From assembly GCF_004078655.1 (NCBI RefSeq), contig NZ_RZNC01000002.1, positions 124,001-188,000 of the forward strand: a DNA stretch of 64,000 nt, in the 5' to 3' direction. Below are positions 1-8,095 of the stretch, in pieces. A program made the translations under genes and the position numbers. The DNA comes from Labedella populi. GTDB lineage: Bacteria; Actinomycetota; Actinomycetes; Actinomycetales; Microbacteriaceae. The first letter of the stretch is position 1. Each line of letters begins with the position of its first letter. Under the pieces are notes generated by a model, which did no database searches, had not been told where the DNA came from, and was given only the letters and a program-made list of their open reading frames with translations.

Positions 1-26
1 GCCCCCGGAGCATTGCTCCGGGGGCC
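1..26. terminator. Strong hairpin, probably the terminator of the gene left of the window
   Basis: An 11-bp perfect stem (1-11 with 15-25) has a 3-nt loop ATT and is followed by TTCGTCG. No gene inside the window ends toward it on the plus strand, so it probably ends a plus-strand gene to the left; rplQ is the usual neighbour of truA in actinobacteria (inference). It may also help stop minus-strand opgH transcripts, which end at 93. Confidence 0.75.
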
Positions 27-92
27 TTCGTCGTGAACGACGGACGAACGGTCGGTGCCGACGTGGAGACGGTCGGCGCCGCGAGATGCGGG

Positions 93-2129
93 TCAGTGGT
101 GGACGGGCGCCGGGGTGCCGTGGGAGGCGCGGTCGAGGCGGACGGGCAGCCGACGGTACGTCGCGAGGAAATCGGGGGACGCGAGCGCGAGTGCTCGATC
201 GCGGGGGTCGATACTGGCCCACGCGCCCTCTCGCACGAGCCGCGCCACACGCTCGGGAACCGGGGCCGGACGGGTCGCCGCGGTCTCGAGCACTGCGAGA
301 TGGACGGAATGGGCACGTCCGTCCGTCAGAACGCGCCGCAGCCCGTCGACGACGAGGGGAGCCTGAGCTCCGGCGAGTTCGTCCGCGCGAGTGACCACGC
401 GGGGCGGTGCGACCTCCTCGGGGACGCGGACGAGCCGACCCAGGAGGGACGACGGTGCGTCGGTTCCGGACGACCACGCGGTCAGGAGAGGTGCCGCGAG
501 CAATGAGGCGATCATCGCGGCGAGCCAGAACGCGGATCCCGGAACGAGGAGCGCCGTGGCGAGGAGCGCGAGACCCAGCACAACATGCGGTGCGTGGACG
601 CGCAGGAGGGCGATGCGGCTCGGCCGTCCGCCGTCTCGGCGTTGCACTCCCCACGTCACCGTCGCGCCACTCAGGATGCCGACAAGTGAGGTCGTCTGCA
701 TGACCATCGTGACCGGAGCCATCGCGGCCGAGACCACGATCTCGACGAGGCCGCTGAGGAGCACGGCACCTCCGCCCCCGAGTGCCCGTCGCGTGTCGCG
801 GTCGCGCAGGATCACGATGATCCCGAGAGCGCGGGGTGCGAACACGAGTGCCGACGAAGCGGCGAACACGATGATCGCCGCGAGGGGGTCGACTGCGCGA
901 TGCCCGGCGCTCGTCGAGTCGATCAGGGCGGAGACTACCCCGGCGAGGATGAAGAGCAGCCAGACGGGTGACATGAGGTAGGACGCCGCCCCCATGAAGA
1001 GGTGGAGCCTGCTCAGGGGGTGGAGCCCGGCCGTGGTCAGAAGTCGCAGATGCTGCAGGTTGCCGGCGGCCCACCGACGATCACGCTGGGCGTAGTCGAG
1101 GAGGGTCGGTGGCAGGCGCTCGTAGCTTCCGGCGAGTTCCGGGAGCATCCAGACCTCATAACCCGCCCGACGCATCAGGGCGGCCTCGACGAAGTCGTGG
1201 CTCAGGATCTCGCCCGAGAACGGTCCGGTGCCGCTGAGGACGGGGAGCCCGCAGTATCGGGCGAAAGCGGCTGTGCGGATGATGGCGTTGTGTCCCCAGT
1301 AGTTGGAGTCGCCGCGTTGCCATGCGGACATCCCCGCCGTCACGACCGTGCCGTACGCGAACCCCGCGAATTGTTGGAGTCGGGCGAAGCGGGTCGACCC
1401 GTCGATGGACGTCGGCGGCGCCTGGAGGATACCGACGCCCCGGTTCAACTCCATGATCCGCGTCATCATGATGATGGTGTCGGCCTCCATGAGACTGTCG
1501 GCGTCGAGGACGATGAAGTACTCGTAGCCGGCTCCCCAGCGGCGGCAGAACTCCGCGAGATTCCCGGCCTTCTTGCCGGTGTTGTCCGTGCGGCGACGGT
1601 AGAAGACCTGGCAGACGGAGGCCAGATGGCCGCGCAGTTCCGTCCAGGCGATCTCCTCGGCGACCTGGATGTCGGGATCGACGGTGTCGCTCAGGATGAA
1701 GAAGTCGATGAGCTCGGGATGCCGACTGCGGCCGATCGACTCACCGATGGCTCTGATATTGGCGAAGACGGCATGCGGATCCTCGTTCCGCATGGGGACG
1801 ACGAGAGCGACGCGACTCGTGATCGCTTGCGTATCCGCCGCACCGACCGGTCCGCGCAGCCCCGAGACGGGACCATGCGCGACGAGCCGTCGATATCCGA
1901 CGACCGCCGTCCAGAACGCGAAGGCGATCCACGCGAAGCAGACACCGAAGAGCATCAGCTGCGCGAACTCCGCGGCGTTCAGGCCGCCGGGCACGAGCGC
2001 CCACCACGCCCCCGATGTCCCGGCGAGAGTCGTGATCGCCGTCCCGGTGAGCACGATGGCGCGCGCTGCGCCCGAGGGCGCGTCGGGGTGCTGGAAGGCG
2101 ATCGCGGTGGTCGCGTGTCGACCGCTCAT
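93..2129 (-). CDS. OpgH/MdoH-like membrane glucosyltransferase (GT2 family)
   Basis: Predicted processive GT2 glycosyltransferase of the OpgH/MdoH glucan family, 678 aa. Two N-terminal membrane segments (about residues 22-48 and 55-78) precede a cytoplasmic GT-A domain. Visible catalytic motifs are DADS (209-212), SHDF (310-313) and a Q-x3-RW motif, QRDRRW (348-353). Several further membrane segments follow after about 370, then a hydrophilic C-terminal tail. The ATG at 2129 overlaps the stop of the upstream gene (ATGA), so the two are probably translationally coupled. In proteobacteria OpgH makes periplasmic beta-glucan with OpgG. No OpgG is seen here, and a Gram-positive cell has no such periplasm, so the product is unknown. 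A longer reading back to 2318 adds an Arg/Pro-rich segment that looks non-coding. Confidence 0.85.
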   Translation of the reverse strand: MSGRHATTAIAFQHPDAPSGAARAIVLTGTAITTLAGTSGAWWALVPGGLNAAEFAQLMLFGVCFAWIAFAFWTAVVGYRRLVAHGPVSGLRGPVGAADTQAITSRVALVVPMRNEDPHAVFANIRAIGESIGRSRHPELIDFFILSDTVDPDIQVAEEIAWTELRGHLASVCQVFYRRRTDNTGKKAGNLAEFCRRWGAGYEYFIVLDADSLMEADTIIMMTRIMELNRGVGILQAPPTSIDGSTRFARLQQFAGFAYGTVVTAGMSAWQRGDSNYWGHNAIIRTAAFARYCGLPVLSGTGPFSGEILSHDFVEAALMRRAGYEVWMLPELAGSYERLPPTLLDYAQRDRRWAAGNLQHLRLLTTAGLHPLSRLHLFMGAASYLMSPVWLLFILAGVVSALIDSTSAGHRAVDPLAAIIVFAASSALVFAPRALGIIVILRDRDTRRALGGGGAVLLSGLVEIVVSAAMAPVTMVMQTTSLVGILSGATVTWGVQRRDGGRPSRIALLRVHAPHVVLGLALLATALLVPGSAFWLAAMIASLLAAPLLTAWSSGTDAPSSLLGRLVRVPEEVAPPRVVTRADELAGAQAPLVVDGLRRVLTDGRAHSVHLAVLETAATRPAPVPERVARLVREGAWASIDPRDRALALASPDFLATYRRLPVRLDRASHGTPAPVHH

Positions 2130-2617
2130 CGTGTCGGGACCCAGCTGACCCGCCGGATCGTCGGTTCCGCCCGCCGCCGTCGCGGACCCGCCAGGTCTTG
2201 CGCCGGCATGGGGAGGGGACGCTCGACGGGCACGACCGACGAGGAACCGGCGGCGAGGGCGGCGCGGTGCGCTGCCGGCAGCGAATCCGGTTCGGTGAAG
2301 AGTGTGTCCGCACTCCACATCGCGGCGCCGCTGATGACGAAGGCGGTTCGCGCCTCCTCGATCGTCACGTCGCGATGGAACCCGTGATGGGATCGATGGA
2401 CGGACGTGACCCAGTCGCTCAGATGAGCCGCCGCGTCCTCGACGGACATCGCACCGCGCTCTCGGCGGAGGCGGACGATGACCTCGTCCACGCGGTCGGC
2501 GGGGTAGCCGAGGCCGCGGACGAAGTCCTCGAGGTGGAGACGGGACGCCTCGAACCCGGTGGCGGAGGACGCGTCCCCCGCGCCGGAGACGCGCGCGTCC
2601 GTGGTGTGTCGGATCAT
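2126..2617 (-). CDS. Hypothetical protein coupled to the OpgH-like gene
   Basis: A 163-aa protein of unknown family. The ATG at 2617 is chosen because AGGGGG lies about 7 nt upstream on the minus strand. The stop overlaps the opgH start by 4 bp (ATGA). There is no signal peptide or membrane segment. A central part (about residues 25-100) looks like a small helical domain with acidic/arginine-rich helices (DRVDEVIVRLRRERG), and the C-terminal third is rich in Pro and Arg and looks unstructured. The tight coupling suggests a regulatory or accessory role for the glucosyltransferase, but that is inference. Confidence 0.75.
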   Translation of the reverse strand: MIRHTTDARVSGAGDASSATGFEASRLHLEDFVRGLGYPADRVDEVIVRLRRERGAMSVEDAAAHLSDWVTSVHRSHHGFHRDVTIEEARTAFVISGAAMWSADTLFTEPDSLPAAHRAALAAGSSSVVPVERPLPMPAQDLAGPRRRRAEPTIRRVSWVPTR

Positions 2618-2796
2618 GTGGTTCCCCCTGGTACCTGACGATGACGAGTCCTCCGCGCGCCGTCGAGCGGTGCCGGACACGGCCGGCTTGAAAAGCGTAG
2701 TAATCCTCATGTTTTGGCGGATAGGGCTGTGGATAACTCGGCTGTGGACGACGGGTGGGGGCGTCGTGGACGACGGACGAGACGACCGCGGTGTCC

Positions 2797-2802
2797 TAGG
2801 CT
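2797..2802 (+). promoter_or_regulatory. -10 element TAGGCT upstream of truA
   Basis: TAGGCT ends 6 nt before an ATG at 2809. A transcript starting about 7 nt after the hexamer would begin at that ATG, giving a leaderless mRNA. The same arrangement recurs many times in this window. No clear -35 is seen. Confidence 0.55.
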
Positions 2803-2808
2803 CGAGAC

Positions 2809-2931
2809 ATGCCCGCCGCCGTACCCGTGTCTGAGCGCATCGGTGCGCCGACGACGCGCTCCGTCCCCGTCCACGCCGGAATCGGCTCCACCGCGGCGAC
2901 GCCATCACTCGCATTCGTCGCCGACCGGTGA
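2809..2931 (+). CDS. Short leaderless upstream ORF before truA (40 aa)
   Basis: The ORF ATG 2809 to TGA 2931 encodes 40 aa beginning MPAAVPVSERIG. It starts where transcription from the TAGGCT box would begin and ends 10 nt before the truA ATG. About 33 of 39 codons end in G or C, as in the real genes here. The competing in-frame 5' extension of truA across the same bases gives an Arg/Pro/Ser/His-rich peptide typical of a shadow frame. The peptide matches nothing I recognise and may only deliver ribosomes to truA. The rest of the 2618-2941 gap holds no other gene. A possible minus-strand -10 (TACGCT, 2694-2699) may serve the opgH unit. Confidence 0.45.
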   Translation: MPAAVPVSERIGAPTTRSVPVHAGIGSTAATPSLAFVADR

Positions 2932-2941
2932 GGGCGGCGGA

Positions 2942-3850
2942 ATGACGGCAGGGGAGGGCGACGCGTCGCTCACGCGTTATCGGCTCGACATCGCCTACGA
3001 CGGCTCGAGGTTCTCCGGCTGGTCGAGGCAGCCGGGACTCCGCACCGTCCAGGGCGTGCTCGAAGCGGCGATCGACCAGTCGTTCGGGGGCTTCGGGACG
3101 GCGTCGAGCCTTGTCGTCGCCGGGCGCACCGACGCCGGCGTCCACGCCGTCGGTCAGGTGGCGCACCTCGATCTCGACGTCGATCGCTCGCGACGGCTCG
3201 GACGCAATCGTGGGGCGACGACGGACCCCGGTTCGGCCCTCGGGCGACGCATCAACGGGATCCTCGGTCCGTACTCCGATGTCGTGGTCTCGCGCGCCTC
3301 GCTCGCGCCCGCGGGGTTCGACGCCCGCTTCGGTGCGTTGTGGCGGCGGTACGAGTACCGCGTGGCGGACTACGTCACCGGGCGGAACCCGCTCGAGCGG
3401 GCCTTCACGGCGTGGGTCCCCGCGACGCTCGATCTCGACGCCATGCGGGAAGCCGCGGCCGCGCTGCTCGGTCTCCACGATTTCGGGGCCTATTGCAAGC
3501 CGAGAGAGGGGGCGACGACGATCCGCACCCTGCTCGATTTCGACTGGCACCGAGACGACGACGGTGTGCTGAAGGCGCGAGTGAGGGCCGATGCGTTCTG
3601 TCACAGCATGGTGAGGTCGATCGTCGGCGCCTGCATCGCCGTCGGCGGAGGGCGCATGACGATCTCCGAGGTCATGCGGCTCCGTGACGACGCCGCGCGG
3701 GTCGGACGGTTCGCGGTCATGCCGGCACGGGGGCTCACATTCGTGGAGGTCGCCTACCCGCCGGACGACCAGCTCGCCGCTCGCGCCGAGCTCACGCGGG
3801 CGCGCCGCACGCTGGAGCGCGAGCTTGCCGATGAGGACGGCATCGACTAG
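2942..3850 (+). CDS. truA: tRNA pseudouridine(38-40) synthase TruA
   Basis: Isomerises uridine to pseudouridine at positions 38-40 of the tRNA anticodon stem. The 302-aa protein carries the family active site AGRTDAGVHA, with catalytic Asp64. The two halves of the pseudouridine synthase fold are recognisable, as is the late TruA motif with FCHSMVRSIVG. The ATG at 2942 is preferred over an in-frame upstream extension because the conserved domain starts at about residue 12 and GAGGGCGG lies just upstream. It lies ahead of rplM-rpsI, the usual actinobacterial order. Transcription probably starts at 2809 and reads through a short ORF first. Confidence 0.93.
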   Translation: MTAGEGDASLTRYRLDIAYDGSRFSGWSRQPGLRTVQGVLEAAIDQSFGGFGTASSLVVAGRTDAGVHAVGQVAHLDLDVDRSRRLGRNRGATTDPGSALGRRINGILGPYSDVVVSRASLAPAGFDARFGALWRRYEYRVADYVTGRNPLERAFTAWVPATLDLDAMREAAAALLGLHDFGAYCKPREGATTIRTLLDFDWHRDDDGVLKARVRADAFCHSMVRSIVGACIAVGGGRMTISEVMRLRDDAARVGRFAVMPARGLTFVEVAYPPDDQLAARAELTRARRTLERELADEDGID

Positions 3851-3852
3851 AG

Positions 3853-3881
3853 TTGACCCTTGGTGTGCGTCCATCTGAGAC
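3853..3881 (+). promoter_or_regulatory. Candidate promoter for rplM-rpsI
   Basis: TTGACC (3853-3858), a 17-bp spacer and TGAGAC (3876-3881) form a plausible sigma-A promoter just after truA. This would leave a leader of about 95 nt before rplM. The -10 is weak. The leader could hold autoregulatory structure, but I cannot define any. Confidence 0.35.
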
Positions 3882-3983
3882 GCTCACTCGAAGTTGAGCC
3901 CTCCACCTGCGGCGTTCTCGTCGAGAACTCCCAACGGAGCGGGATTCACGATCGACCAACTCCGATAAGAAAGCAGCACTACT

Positions 3984-4430
3984 GTGACGCGCACATTCAC
4001 CCCCAAGCCCGCGGAGATCCAGCGCGACTGGGTCGTCATCGACGCCGAGGACATCGTCCTCGGCCGTCTCGCGAGCCACGCCGCCACCCTCCTGCGCGGC
4101 AAGCACAAGCCGATCTTCGCCCCCCACGTCGACACGGGTGACTTCGTCATCATCGTGAACGCCGACAAGGTCGCCCTCACGGGCTCGAAGGCCCTCCAGA
4201 AGAAGGCCTACCGCCACTCGGGCTACCCGGGCGGCCTCAGCTCCGTCACGTACGCAGAGCTCCTCGAGAAGAACCCCGTCCGCGCCGTCGAGAAGGCGAT
4301 CCGTGGCATGCTCCCGAAGAACTCGATCGGTCGCGCCCAGCTCCGCAAGCTGAAGGTGTACACCGGCAGCGAGCACCCCCACGCTGCGCAGCAGCCCAAG
4401 ACGTACACCCTCGGCCAGGTCGCGCAGTAA
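3984..4430 (+). CDS. rplM: 50S ribosomal protein L13
   Basis: Large-subunit ribosomal protein L13 that binds 23S rRNA early in assembly. The 148-aa length is normal. Family features include the N-terminal [17 protein letters not shown] segment, HSGYPGGL, and a C-terminal VYTGSEHPH. The start is the GTG at 3984. rpsI follows 32 nt later, the nearly universal L13-S9 pair. Such genes are often autoregulated; nothing specific is seen here. Confidence 0.97.
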   Translation: MTRTFTPKPAEIQRDWVVIDAEDIVLGRLASHAATLLRGKHKPIFAPHVDTGDFVIIVNADKVALTGSKALQKKAYRHSGYPGGLSSVTYAELLEKNPVRAVEKAIRGMLPKNSIGRAQLRKLKVYTGSEHPHAAQQPKTYTLGQVAQ

Positions 4431-4462
4431 GCGCCGCCGAAAACGACAAAGGATTCCACACC

Positions 4463-4948
4463 GTGGCTCAGATCATCGATTCCCTCGACCAGACCCCCGA
4501 CAGCTTCTCGACCGAGACGCCCGCGAGCGAGAACACGGCGGCCCCGCGCCCCGTCCTCAACGTCCCCGGCGCGGCCGTCGGCCGTCGCAAGCAGGCGATC
4601 GCCCGCGTGCGCATCGTCCCCGGTTCGGGCACCGCGACCGTCAACGGCCGCGAGCTCGCCGAGTACTTCCCGAACAAGCTTCACCAGCAGCTCATCAACG
4701 ACCCGTTCAAGGTCCTCGACCTCCTGGGCAGCTACGACGTCATCGCGCGCATCTCGGGTGGTGGCCCCTCCGGTCAGGCCGGAGCGCTTCGCCTCGCGAT
4801 CGCCCGTGCGCTCAACGAGATCGACCGTGAGAACAACCGCCCGACGCTCAAGGCTGCCGGCTTCCTGACGCGCGACGCGCGCGTGATCGAGCGCAAGAAG
4901 GCGGGTCTCAAGAAGGCCCGTAAGGCCTCGCAGTTCTCGAAGCGCTAA
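4463..4948 (+). CDS. rpsI: 30S ribosomal protein S9
   Basis: Small-subunit protein S9, whose C-terminal basic tail reaches the P-site tRNA. The 161-aa protein has an acidic, poorly conserved N-terminal extension of about 35 residues, usual in actinobacteria, then the S9 core from [11 protein letters not shown], and ends in the conserved [12 protein letters not shown] tail. GTG start at 4463, co-transcribed with rplM. Confidence 0.97.
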   Translation: MAQIIDSLDQTPDSFSTETPASENTAAPRPVLNVPGAAVGRRKQAIARVRIVPGSGTATVNGRELAEYFPNKLHQQLINDPFKVLDLLGSYDVIARISGGGPSGQAGALRLAIARALNEIDRENNRPTLKAAGFLTRDARVIERKKAGLKKARKASQFSKR

Positions 4949-4971
4949 AGCGCGAGAGCGGACCACAACTC

Positions 4972-6336
4972 GTGGCACGTCTGTTCGGTACGGACGGCGT
5001 CCGCGGCCTGGCGAACACCGACCTCACCGCCGATCTGGCGTTGGGTCTCGCCCAGGCCACGGCCGTCGTCCTCGGCAAGGGACGCAGTGCTGAAGCCCGA
5101 CGGGCCGCCGGTAGGCGGCCCGTCGCGGTTCTCGCCCGCGACCCCCGCATCTCCGGCGAGTTCCTCTCCGCGGCAGTCGCCGCAGGACTCGCGAGCTCCG
5201 GTGTCGACGTCCTCGACGCCGGTGTTCTACCGACGCCGGCAGCCGCGTTCCTGATCCAGGACATCGGTGCTGACTTCGGCGTCATGATCTCGGCATCGCA
5301 CAACCCCGCGCCCGACAACGGCATCAAGATCTTCGCGCGAGGCGGTACCAAGCTCCCCGACGTCGTCGAGGAGCGCATCGAGTCGTACCTCGAGCGCGAC
5401 ATCCTCATGCCCACGGGAGGCGACGTCGGTCGCATCCGTCGGTTCGCCGACGCGGAGGACCGGTACGTCGTCCACTTGCTCGGCAGCCTCGAGAAGCAGC
5501 GCCTCGACGGGATACACGTCGTGCTCGATTGCGCGAACGGTGCGGCATCCGGGGTCTCGCCGGAGACCTTCCGCGACGCCGGTGCCCAGGTCACCGTCAT
5601 CGGCAACGAGCCGGACGGCATGAACATCAACGAGGGTGTCGGCTCGACGCACCTCGACCTGCTGGCGCGGACGGTCGTCGAACTCGGCGCCGACGTCGGC
5701 ATCGCCCACGACGGCGACGCCGATCGATGCCTCGCGGTCGACGCATCGGGTCGGGTCATCGACGGCGACCAGATCATGGCGATCCTCGCGGTGTCCATGA
5801 AGCGCCGAGGTGTGCTCGCCTCCGACACGCTCGTCGCGACGGTCATGAGCAACCTCGGACTCAAGATCGCGATGGCCGAGAACGGCATCTCCATGGTCGA
5901 GACGCGCGTCGGCGATCGCTATGTTCTCGGCGCGATGAGCGACGGCGGTTTCTCCCTCGGCGGGGAGCAGTCCGGTCACGTCGTCATGAGCCGCTACGCC
6001 ACCACGGGCGATGGCATCCTCACGGGGCTGCACGTGCTCGCCGAGATGGCGCGGACGGGCCGCTCCCTCGCCGACCTCGCGTCGGTCATGACCGTGTACC
6101 CGCAGATCCTCGTCAACGTCAGCGGGGTCGACCGATCGGCGCTCGAGTCCGACGAGGTCCTCGCCGACGCCGTGCGTGGTGTCGAGGCCGAGCTGGGCGG
6201 CACCGGCCGCGTGCTCCTCCGGCCGAGCGGCACCGAGCCGCTCGTGCGTGTGATGGTGGAGGCTGCGGACCAGGCCACGGCGGATCGGCACGCCCACGCT
6301 CTCGCCGACATCGTCCGGACACGACTGGCCGTCTGA
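4972..6336 (+). CDS. glmM: Phosphoglucosamine mutase GlmM
   Basis: Converts glucosamine-6-phosphate to glucosamine-1-phosphate on the route to UDP-GlcNAc and peptidoglycan. The 454-aa protein shows the N-terminal FGTDGVRG, the phosphoserine loop ISASHNP (active Ser109), the metal-binding DGDADR loop, a GEQSGH sugar loop and the C-terminal phosphate-binding RPSGTEP. GTG start at 4972, 23 nt after rpsI. It works in the same pathway as glmS at 9056. Confidence 0.96.
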   Translation: MARLFGTDGVRGLANTDLTADLALGLAQATAVVLGKGRSAEARRAAGRRPVAVLARDPRISGEFLSAAVAAGLASSGVDVLDAGVLPTPAAAFLIQDIGADFGVMISASHNPAPDNGIKIFARGGTKLPDVVEERIESYLERDILMPTGGDVGRIRRFADAEDRYVVHLLGSLEKQRLDGIHVVLDCANGAASGVSPETFRDAGAQVTVIGNEPDGMNINEGVGSTHLDLLARTVVELGADVGIAHDGDADRCLAVDASGRVIDGDQIMAILAVSMKRRGVLASDTLVATVMSNLGLKIAMAENGISMVETRVGDRYVLGAMSDGGFSLGGEQSGHVVMSRYATTGDGILTGLHVLAEMARTGRSLADLASVMTVYPQILVNVSGVDRSALESDEVLADAVRGVEAELGGTGRVLLRPSGTEPLVRVMVEAADQATADRHAHALADIVRTRLAV

Positions 6337-6402
6337 GCCCAGGTCGCTCCGGTGGGGCGGTCGGCCCGCGGCCGCATCGTCGGGTGGTGGACGCCGTCCG
6401 GG

Positions 6403-6408
6403 TATATT
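6403..6408 (+). promoter_or_regulatory. -10 element TATATT before a 20-codon ORF
   Basis: TATATT is the most AT-rich hexamer in this intergenic stretch and lies 6 nt before the ATG at 6415. It fits a leaderless start for the short ORF that overlaps the serine hydrolase gene. Confidence 0.5.
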
Positions 6409-6414
6409 CCTCTC

Positions 6415-6477
6415 ATGCCCTCGTTCGAGGCGGGGGTCCATCGGTATGAGGGAGCCCCGTGGAACATCGTCGTGTGA
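6415..6477 (+). CDS. Short leaderless ORF overlapping the serine hydrolase start (20 aa)
   Basis: ATG 6415 to TGA 6477 encodes 20 aa (MPSFEAGVHRYEGAPWNIVV). It begins about where transcription from TATATT should start and overlaps the first 19 nt of the downstream gene in another frame. A GAGGGAG ribosome site for the downstream GTG lies inside it. Its likely role is translational coupling or control, not a functional peptide (inference). Confidence 0.35.
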   Translation: MPSFEAGVHRYEGAPWNIVV

Positions 6478-8048
6478 GAGCCGCCATCGCAGCCGTCGCT
6501 GCCGCCGTCATCCTGAGCGGCCTCGTGCCGATGGACGGGCCCGCGGTCGCGTCGGGCGTCTCAGCGCTGAGTGCCGACGTCCGGAGCGCCGGGACCGTCG
6601 ACCCGACGGAGGCGCCGGAGCCGACGGATCCGGCCGTCCCGACGGACCCGCAGGCTCCGACGGATCCGGCCGTCCCGACGGAGACGCCTGGGCCCTCCGA
6701 GCCGCCCCGTCCCGAGGAGACGCCGGAGCCGTCGGTGACCCCGGCCCCGGAGGACCCGTCGTCACCCGTTCCGGGAGGCGAGAAGCCGTCGGAGCCGTCC
6801 GACGTCGGACCGGCCCAGGTGCCCCCGGGAACCCAAGCGGTCGAGTTCCAGGCGCCCAAGCCGGTTCTCCAGGGGACGTTCCGGGACGGCTCGACGGTGC
6901 AGGTGTCGGCCGGGTACTGGACGCCGACGCCGACGACCGTCTCCTTCCAATGGTTCGCGGACGGCAAGGCCATCGCGAAGGCGACATCGCGCGCGCTCAA
7001 GATCGGAGCGAATCTCGTCGGGAAGCGGTTGAGCGCGAAGGTCACGGGAACACGAGAGGGCTACACCTCGAAGACGACGACCACCGATCAGTCGAAGTAC
7101 GTCATGCGTGGGGTCACCGACGAGGCGCTCCTCCTCTCGAAGCTCAAGACGCGGCTTTCGGAGCACGGTGAAAAGTACACGATCGCGGTGCGCGAGCTCA
7201 ACGGCGCGCAGCGGAGCGTTTCCGTGTACGGCGGGTCGGAGCGCGAGCCGGCGAGCACGAGCAAGCTCTTCATCGCCTACGCGGCGCTCGACAACATCGA
7301 CACCGGCCGCTTGAGCTTCAGCACGAGATTGTCATCGGGGACGTCCGTCCGCGATTGCCTCCGCGCCCTCATCGAGGTGTCGGACAACTACTGCGCGCGT
7401 GACCTGCTCGCCCACATCGGTCGTACCAAACTCAACACGAAGCTCGCGAACGAGGGGTACCCCGGCACCGAGTTCCGCAGCTCGACGAACTCCTCGGGCT
7501 GGAACAAGACCTCGACGGCCAACGACCTGGCCCTGCTCCTGTCGCGACTCGAGCGCGGGCAGCTGCTGAGCAGAGCGAACACCTCGTACCTGACCGGTCT
7601 CATGAAGCAGCAGGTGTGGCGCACGCGGCTCGCGTCCGGACTGCCCGCGGGTGTGGACTCGGCATCGAAGCCCGGCGAGCTGTGGCTCTCCTCCGGAATG
7701 GTGCAGCTCGACGTGGGAATCGTCTACGGACCGAAGAGCACCTATGTCCTCACCGTCATGGGGCAGCGGAACGCGACGAAGACGGCGATCAAGGAGATCT
7801 CGAAGACCGTCTTCCTCCACCTGCAGGGGTACCCGTCGTCGACGCCGACGGTGACCTATCCGGCCGCGCAGATGAAGACGAGCTCGCGGACGGCGATCAA
7901 GTCCTCACCCGGTGGGACGACGACCGCGATGATCGCGGCCGGCGCAAAGGTCGAGGTCATCAACAGTCAGCGCGCGTGGTACTACGTGAAGGTGAACGGG
8001 CGCACCGGGTGGATCCCGTTCACCAACCTGAGGAGCCGCTGGGGCTGA
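6459..8048 (+). CDS. Secreted class-A beta-lactamase-like serine hydrolase with Ig-like and SH3b domains
   Basis: A 529-aa exported protein, probably acting on the cell wall. Order: signal peptide (about 1-32); Pro/Thr/Glu-rich linker with PTDP repeats (about 48-122); an Ig-like module (about 133-210) of a type frequent in actinobacterial surface proteins; a class-A beta-lactamase-like domain (about 220-450) with STSK (Ser266, Lys269), SDN (308-310) and SKPG (403-406) in place of KTG; and a C-terminal SH3b-type wall-binding domain (about 455-529). The motifs support an acyl-serine hydrolase fold; whether it hydrolyses beta-lactams, peptidoglycan peptides or esters cannot be told. The GTG at 6459 has GAGGGAG upstream. 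Confidence 0.85.
   Translation: MEHRRVRAAIAAVAAAVILSGLVPMDGPAVASGVSALSADVRSAGTVDPTEAPEPTDPAVPTDPQAPTDPAVPTETPGPSEPPRPEETPEPSVTPAPEDPSSPVPGGEKPSEPSDVGPAQVPPGTQAVEFQAPKPVLQGTFRDGSTVQVSAGYWTPTPTTVSFQWFADGKAIAKATSRALKIGANLVGKRLSAKVTGTREGYTSKTTTTDQSKYVMRGVTDEALLLSKLKTRLSEHGEKYTIAVRELNGAQRSVSVYGGSEREPASTSKLFIAYAALDNIDTGRLSFSTRLSSGTSVRDCLRALIEVSDNYCARDLLAHIGRTKLNTKLANEGYPGTEFRSSTNSSGWNKTSTANDLALLLSRLERGQLLSRANTSYLTGLMKQQVWRTRLASGLPAGVDSASKPGELWLSSGMVQLDVGIVYGPKSTYVLTVMGQRNATKTAIKEISKTVFLHLQGYPSSTPTVTYPAAQMKTSSRTAIKSSPGGTTTAMIAAGAKVEVINSQRAWYYVKVNGRTGWIPFTNLRSRWG
6621..6682 (+). repeat. 36-bp period tandem repeat in the linker of the serine hydrolase
   Basis: A 26-nt unit at 6621-6646 recurs exactly at 6657-6682 (period 36 bp, 12 codons). 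It encodes the repeated PTDP-type linker. In-frame gain or loss of a unit would change only linker length. Confidence 0.8.
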
Positions 8049-8063
8049 GCCGCCGCGCGGAGC

Positions 8064-8095
8064 GTCCTCCTCCCTCAGATCTTCCGGAGGAGGAC
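8064..8095. terminator. Hairpin between the convergent serine hydrolase gene and coaA
   Basis: GTCCTCCTCC (8064-8073) pairs with GGAGGAGGAC (8086-8095) across a 12-nt loop containing the coaA stop codon. It lies between two convergent genes and could end transcription both ways. No long T tract follows. Confidence 0.4.

Noticed and set aside
2714-2941. In-frame N-terminal extension of truA
   Set aside because: The extension is rich in Arg, Pro, Ser and His and lies before the conserved TruA start; a -10 box sits inside it.
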